Source: Ancylomarina sp048268005 | GTDB lineage: Bacteria > Bacteroidota > Bacteroidia > Bacteroidales > Marinifilaceae | DNA: 64,000 nucleotides | Assembly: GCA_048268005.1 (NCBI GenBank) | Contig: JBLWWJ010000001.1 | Location: 806,001 to 870,000 of the forward strand | Direction of reading: 5' to 3' | Shown: positions 59,384 through 64,000 of the stretch, one piece after another | Position numbering within the stretch: the stretch's first letter is position 1 | Layout: every line of letters begins with the position of its first letter | Translations under genes and position numbers: made by a program | The notes under the pieces: generated by a model | Database searches by the model: none | Told to the model about the DNA's origin: nothing | What the model saw: the letters and a program-made list of their open reading frames with translations, nothing else

Positions 59384-61228
59384 TTACGATTTAGTTCCAA
59401 AGAGCTTCTTGATTAAATCTTTCTTCCCCATATTGATAAGTTCAGTTTTTATAGCGTTTCGATACTCTTTTTTATACCAGAACAAGAATTTACGTTGTGA
59501 GAGTTTATCTTGCTTTGTTTTAGGTGTATAGACCTCTTTCATTGTGTACGGGTGGTAGCCAGAATAATAAATTACCGTAGCAACAGTCATTGGAGTAGGA
59601 GTAAAGTCCTGGACTTGTTCCAGTTTGAAATCCAGTTCCTTCGTCTTTACGGCCAGATCAGCCATGTCGACCCCTTGTGAGCCTGGATGACTGGATATGA
59701 AATAAGGAATCAATTGTTGATTAAGGCCTTCCTCTTTATTTATCTTGTCAAAGAACTCTTTCAGTTCATAAAATAGCTTAAACGAAGGCTTTCTCATGAT
59801 ATCTAACACTTCATCTGAAGTGTGTTCCGGTGCGACTTTCAATCGTCCGGATACGTGATTCTTAATCAGCTCTATGGCATAGGCCTTATTTGCTTTATTT
59901 ACTTCTTCATCCTTGCTTTTATGAAGCATTAAATCGTAACGAACACCACTGCCGATAAAAGATTTCTTGACACCAGGAATTTTATCAACTTCCTTGTAGA
60001 TATCAAGCATCGGTTGATGGTTGGTATTCAGATTCGGGCAAACATTAGGATGAATACATGAAGGGCGTCTGCAAGTTTGACAAATGCTTTCGAAAATACC
60101 CTTCATCTGGTACATATTGGCAGAGGGACCACCTAAATCTGATAGATACCCTTTGAAATCCGGCATCTTAGTGACATACTCAACCTCTTTTAGAATTGAT
60201 TTCTTCGATCGGTTGGCAATAAATTTGCCCTGGTGTGCTGATATGGTACAGAATGAACATCCCCCAAAACATCCCCTGTGCATATTCACGGAGAATTTAA
60301 TCATATCATATGCAGGAATCTTTTTCCCTTTATAACGGGGATGAGGCATACGTGTGTAGGGCAAGTCAAATATGGCATCCAATTCCTTTTCCTTCATTAC
60401 GGGGTAGGGTGGATTCACGATTACTTCAGAGTCTTTATAGCCTTGTATCAGCTTTTTTGCTAGCATGGAATTCGATTCCATTTCGATATGACGGAAATTA
60501 CCTGCAAATTTCTTTTTATCCTTTAAGCATTCCTCGTGTGAGTAGAGTTCTTGTATTTCCCACTTTTTCTTAGTTGCATAAGCTTCACCTTTTTTAGCTA
60601 TGAAAGAAGTTTGAGGTACATTGGTTAGACTCTCAAAAGGAACCCCTTTTTTTAGAAGTCGAACAATTTCTTTTAGTGGCTTTTCACCCATTCCATAAAC
60701 TAGTAGGTCAGCCGCACTATCGCATAGAATACTAGGTTTTAATTCATCTAGCCAGTAGTCGTAGTGGGTGACTCTGCGTAGAGAAGCTTCAATACCACCT
60801 ATTAGAATAGGTGTATCAGGGTATAATTTTTTTAAAATCTGAGAATAAACGATACTCGGTTTGTCTGGTCGTTGACCATGTCTACCATCGGGTGTATAGG
60901 CATCATCGTGACGCAATCGACGATTGGCCGTGTAATGATTTACCATAGAATCCATGTTCCCGGCTGTAATACCAAAGAATAAACGTGGTTCACCTAGTTT
61001 TTTAAAGTCACGTAAATCGTCTCGCCAATTGGGTTGAGGCACAATGGCAACCTTTAGGCCTTCTTTTTCCAGAATTCGTCCAATAACAGCAGAGCCAAAA
61101 GAGGGGTGGTCGACATAGGCATCACCACTAAATAAAATGACATCCAGCTCATCCCATCCTCTTTCTTTTACTTCTTTTGCCGAAGTAGGTAACCATTGAT
61201 TGTATCTTCCAGTTATATCGTCTTTCAT
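59384..61228 (-). CDS. YgiQ-family radical SAM protein
   Basis: A 614-residue protein of the UPF0313/YgiQ family. An N-terminal B12-binding-like domain (LFSGDAYVDHPSFGSAVIGRILE) is followed by the radical SAM core with CFGGCSFCTIS (three Cys for the [4Fe-4S] cluster). A C-terminal part has the DFTPTPMTVATVIYYSG block. CQTCRRPSCIHPNVCPNLN adds a cysteine-rich insert. The function is unknown. Confidence 0.92.
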   Translation of the reverse strand: MKDDITGRYNQWLPTSAKEVKERGWDELDVILFSGDAYVDHPSFGSAVIGRILEKEGLKVAIVPQPNWRDDLRDFKKLGEPRLFFGITAGNMDSMVNHYTANRRLRHDDAYTPDGRHGQRPDKPSIVYSQILKKLYPDTPILIGGIEASLRRVTHYDYWLDELKPSILCDSAADLLVYGMGEKPLKEIVRLLKKGVPFESLTNVPQTSFIAKKGEAYATKKKWEIQELYSHEECLKDKKKFAGNFRHIEMESNSMLAKKLIQGYKDSEVIVNPPYPVMKEKELDAIFDLPYTRMPHPRYKGKKIPAYDMIKFSVNMHRGCFGGCSFCTISAHQGKFIANRSKKSILKEVEYVTKMPDFKGYLSDLGGPSANMYQMKGIFESICQTCRRPSCIHPNVCPNLNTNHQPMLDIYKEVDKIPGVKKSFIGSGVRYDLMLHKSKDEEVNKANKAYAIELIKNHVSGRLKVAPEHTSDEVLDIMRKPSFKLFYELKEFFDKINKEEGLNQQLIPYFISSHPGSQGVDMADLAVKTKELDFKLEQVQDFTPTPMTVATVIYYSGYHPYTMKEVYTPKTKQDKLSQRKFLFWYKKEYRNAIKTELINMGKKDLIKKLFGTKS

Positions 61229-61459
61229 CTTTATTCTTTTCGTTGGCTTATCAAATCGAAACGGATCTATAGCTCAGGTACTTGAAGCTTGATCTTTATT
61301 GTTGTCGAGAGGAACAAAATCACCGTGTTTTGTACCATTGGCGCAAAGTTACTACTTTATTTATAAACAATTTAAAGAAGCATGAATTTATACTAAGGGA
61401 GTTTTGATCTATTATCTTTGATAGTTCTGCAAATTTTCACACTAAATGATATTTATTTC

Positions 61460-62299
61460 ATGAGATATTTTTCATACCATACCCATACAAACTATTGCGA
61501 TGGAAGAGCTAAAGCTGAGGCTTTCATTAAACGAGCCATTGAATTAGGGATGAAAGCTGTGGGGTTTTCTTCACATGCACCTTTCCCTGTAGAAGTTTCC
61601 TGGAATATGGATGAGAAGAATTTGATGAGTTATGTTAGCGAAATAAAGAATTTGTCAGCTAAATATCAGGAAGAAATAGATGTTTATCTTTCATTGGAGC
61701 TGGACTATATTCCCGGAGTTACTCAATCATTTGCAAAAAGAATAAAGCAGTGTGGTTTAGATTACACAATAGGGTCGGTGCATTTGGTTAAATCTCCAGT
61801 ACAAAATGAATTCCTGTTTTTGGATGGACCCGATACGAATTATTCACATGGCCTGGAATGTCTTTACAAAGGAGATGTGAAGAAAATGGTGAAGGATTAT
61901 TTTTCACAAATTAATGAGATGATTCTTGAACAAAAACCCGACATTATTGGTCATATCGATAAAATAAAAATGAATAATAAAGGTCGATATTTTTCAGAAG
62001 ATGAAAAATGGTATCAAGATTTATTGAAAGAATTCATAGCAGTTATAAAAGAAACAGATTGTATTGTGGAAATTAATACGCGTGGACTTTATACAAAGAA
62101 ATCACCTGCATTTTATCCCGACTCTAAGTTTGCAAAATCATGCAAGAAACATAAGATTCCTATGACCATAAGTACAGATGCTCACCACCCGGATGAATTA
62201 TTGCTATATTTTGATCAGGCATCAAAAATGCTGAAAGAATCTGGTTATGATTGCATTCGGATTTATGATAAGGGAAAGTGGAAAAATGTAGGTATATAA
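61460..62299 (+). CDS. PHP-family histidinol-phosphatase-like protein
   Basis: A 279-residue metal-dependent phosphoesterase from the ATG at 61460. The PHP motifs are visible: YHTHTNYCDGR, SSHAPFP, SVHLV, IIGHIDKI and STDAHHP. The overall pattern is that of HisK/HisJ-type histidinol-phosphatases. There are no other his genes nearby, so another phosphate substrate is possible. An earlier in-frame ATG at 61418 would add 14 hydrophobic residues and is not used. Confidence 0.88.
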   Translation: MRYFSYHTHTNYCDGRAKAEAFIKRAIELGMKAVGFSSHAPFPVEVSWNMDEKNLMSYVSEIKNLSAKYQEEIDVYLSLELDYIPGVTQSFAKRIKQCGLDYTIGSVHLVKSPVQNEFLFLDGPDTNYSHGLECLYKGDVKKMVKDYFSQINEMILEQKPDIIGHIDKIKMNNKGRYFSEDEKWYQDLLKEFIAVIKETDCIVEINTRGLYTKKSPAFYPDSKFAKSCKKHKIPMTISTDAHHPDELLLYFDQASKMLKESGYDCIRIYDKGKWKNVGI

Positions 62300-62562
62300 A
62301 ATGTCAATAATGTTGATTTATTATGAGAATAAATGCTATTTTTACTCGATTGAAAAATGACTGATCTTGTGTGTTGGACTGACAATGATGTGTGTTTTAA
62401 CAATTCTGACTTAGGTTGAGATATCAATAATAGAGATTCAGTTATTTAAATTAGTATAGAAAAGGAATTACATGTGGGTTTATATTCTTCGGAATAATAA
62501 TTTAGCAGATAAGCAAGTATAAAGGTGTTGCTATAATCCATATTAATATAAAATATTTACGA
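62300..62562. other. AT-rich spacer before the acyltransferase gene
   Basis: No gene or strong structure is seen. Confidence 0.35.
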
Positions 62563-64000
62563 ATGAAATTGGTTGATCCCAAAGATTTATTAAAAGCTAG
62601 TGAGAGTTTAAATTGGTTTGGAGGGGAGAGTTTTGCCAAGCTGTTAATGTATATTCTTCGATTGAATAAATTGAACGATTTGTATTCTGCAAATTGTGAG
62701 AAATCGGGAGTGGAATTTATTGATGGTTTAATAGACGATTTGGGAATCAAATTTGAATTTGATGAGGAGGAGTTAAAGCGTATTCCTTTGGATGGCAGCT
62801 TTATCAGTATTTCCAATCATCCGTTTGGTGGGATTGATGGTATTTTATTGATTAAACTACTGAGTGATATTCGCCCTGATTTTAAGGTGATGGCTAATTT
62901 CATTCTTCAGAAAATAGAGCCTCTTAAGGATTGTTTCTTAGGTGTGAATCCATTTGAAGATCGAAAAGCTGTTGCATCTAGTATGGGTGGGATAAAAGAA
63001 GCCTTACGCCATATGAGTGAAGGTGCACCTTTGGGTATTTTTCCTGCAGGAGAGGTTTCGGCTTACCAATCAGAATCTAAAAACATTACTGATAAGCAAT
63101 GGCAACCTTCTATTCTTAAGTTTATTAAGAAAGCTGAAGTGCCGGTTATTCCTATTCATTTTCAGGGAAGTAATAGTTTGATTTTTTATTTAATGGGGAT
63201 GATTCATCCTGTTTTGAGGACTGTTAAATTACCTTCAGAATTATTGAATAAAAAGAATAAAACCATTCGTATTCGTATTGGTAACCCGATATCTGTTAAG
63301 GATCAAAAAGGTTTTACGGATATTAACCAATACGGACGCTTCTTAAGGGCGAAAACCTACATGCTGGGTAGTGCTGTTGAGGTGAAAAAGTTTTACGAAA
63401 ACAAATCGAACAGTAAGAAGAAAAAAGCTGTGGATGTTATTCCTCCGGTTGACCCTAAGTCGATCAGTGAGGAAATTGAAGAGTTGACAGATCATTTACT
63501 TTTTAAGTCGAGAAATTTCTCCGTTTACTGTGCCCCTTCTGATGAGATACCCAACGTGTTAAATGAGATTGGGCGTTTAAGAGAAATAACCTTCCGTGAG
63601 GTCGGTGAAGGAACCAATCAAAGCATCGATGTGGATGAGTACGATTTGTATTATCATCAACTCTTTATTTGGGATGAGGAAAAACGTAAAATTGTTGGTG
63701 CATACCGTGTAGGTAAAGGAAAGGAAATTTTAAATAAGTATGGATTGAAAGGATTTTACCTACAATCTCTATTTAAGATGAAGAAGGCTTTCCAGCCCGT
63801 ATTGAGTGAGTCAATCGAATTAGGTCGATCTTTTATTGTCAAAGAATATCAAAGAAAGCCCATGCCACTTTTCTTGTTATGGAAGGGGATTATGTATTTC
63901 TTACTTAAGAATCCGGAGTGTCGTTATTTAATTGGTCCTGTTAGTATCAGTAATGAATATTCGAATACATCAAAAGATCTGATTATCAAATTTATTATGC
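62563..64000 (+). CDS. Bifunctional acyltransferase, PlsC-like plus hemolysin/GNAT-like (OlsF type), truncated by window edge
   Basis: The frame is open from the ATG at 62563 to the window end, 479 codons. Residues of about 80-260 are a PlsC-like O-acyltransferase: ISNHPFGGIDG (the H-X5-D form used by hemolysin-linked members), GIFPAGEVSAY and PVIPIHFQGSNS. From about residue 300 an N-acyltransferase of the hemolysin/GNAT type follows (IGRLREITFREVGEGTN, VGAYRVGKG, LSESIELGRSFI). This domain order is that of OlsF, which makes ornithine or glycine aminolipids in Bacteroidota and some Proteobacteria. The lipid product here is inferred. Confidence 0.8.
   Translation, partial: MKLVDPKDLLKASESLNWFGGESFAKLLMYILRLNKLNDLYSANCEKSGVEFIDGLIDDLGIKFEFDEEELKRIPLDGSFISISNHPFGGIDGILLIKLLSDIRPDFKVMANFILQKIEPLKDCFLGVNPFEDRKAVASSMGGIKEALRHMSEGAPLGIFPAGEVSAYQSESKNITDKQWQPSILKFIKKAEVPVIPIHFQGSNSLIFYLMGMIHPVLRTVKLPSELLNKKNKTIRIRIGNPISVKDQKGFTDINQYGRFLRAKTYMLGSAVEVKKFYENKSNSKKKKAVDVIPPVDPKSISEEIEELTDHLLFKSRNFSVYCAPSDEIPNVLNEIGRLREITFREVGEGTNQSIDVDEYDLYYHQLFIWDEEKRKIVGAYRVGKGKEILNKYGLKGFYLQSLFKMKKAFQPVLSESIELGRSFIVKEYQRKPMPLFLLWKGIMYFLLKNPECRYLIGPVSISNEYSNTSKDLIIKFIM

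Overview
The window is a chromosomal segment of an AT-rich member of the Bacteroidota, most likely an anaerobic or facultative marine Bacteroidales/Marinilabiliales-type organism. The signs are several start regions carrying the phylum's -7 promoter element TAnnTTTG, a TonB-dependent receptor with a carboxypeptidase-like N-terminal domain, BatA-type and DUF4301 proteins, a FISUMP lipoprotein, a bacterial class A RNase P RNA and [FeFe]-hydrogenase-type sensor proteins. Genus placement is inference; no rRNA or tRNA gene was seen.

Layout. 0-2.4 kb: the signal-peptide end of a truncated gene, then an arsenic operon (arsR, arsC, acr3) read leftward. 2.5-9 kb: exported proteins (an HExxH/beta-propeller/barrel protein, a LolA-like protein, a PQQ-like propeller) separated by repeat-filled spacers. 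9-14.6 kb: ridA, the outer-membrane phospholipase pldA, an S41 protease-LytS-LytTR operon, a small PspC-domain gene and a DUF1287 gene. 14.6-24.5 kb: an accessory-looking stretch with an OLD-family ATPase/TOPRIM nuclease whose stop codon lies in an attC-like inverted repeat, a 21-bp tandem array followed by an all-helical protein of unknown function, an inverted-repeat-bounded element, a DnaQ-like exonuclease, a FISUMP lipoprotein and a possible bacterial gasdermin. 24.8-28.7 kb: a DNPH1-like hydrolase, citrate synthase, a YtxH/holin-like envelope cluster and a YkgJ-type protein.

29.1-35.6 kb holds the most striking gene set: two PAS-linked [FeFe]-hydrogenase-like sensors, each followed by a SpoIIE/PP2C-type phosphatase, with a thioredoxin-fold [2Fe-2S] ferredoxin between the pairs. 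The first sensor keeps every H-cluster cysteine but has Ala at the proton-transfer Cys, as in sensory HydS proteins; the second is more divergent. They are followed by a metallophosphoesterase, a sensor kinase with a periplasmic substrate-binding-like domain, a COG0523 GTPase, a nitroreductase, an MFS transporter, a YchJ protein, rnpB, a DUF134 regulator with two NifX/NifB-type proteins, a BatA protein, a TonB receptor, an orphan IS200-like transposase lacking its catalytic Tyr, rocD, map, ispD, DUF4301, two radical SAM proteins, a PHP phosphatase and the start of a bifunctional OlsF/hemolysin-type acyltransferase.

Non-coding structure is unusually rich. Seven near-identical GGCTGCC...GGCAGCC terminators lie between 9.4 and 28.1 kb. 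Two families of dispersed intergenic repeats and a purine-rich heptamer-like repeat fill spacers. A pair of matching ~110-bp elements looks like a small-RNA family. The best candidates for something undescribed are the 21-bp array plus helical protein, the duplicated H2-sensor/phosphatase operon, the gasdermin-like orphan and the paired small-RNA-like element.
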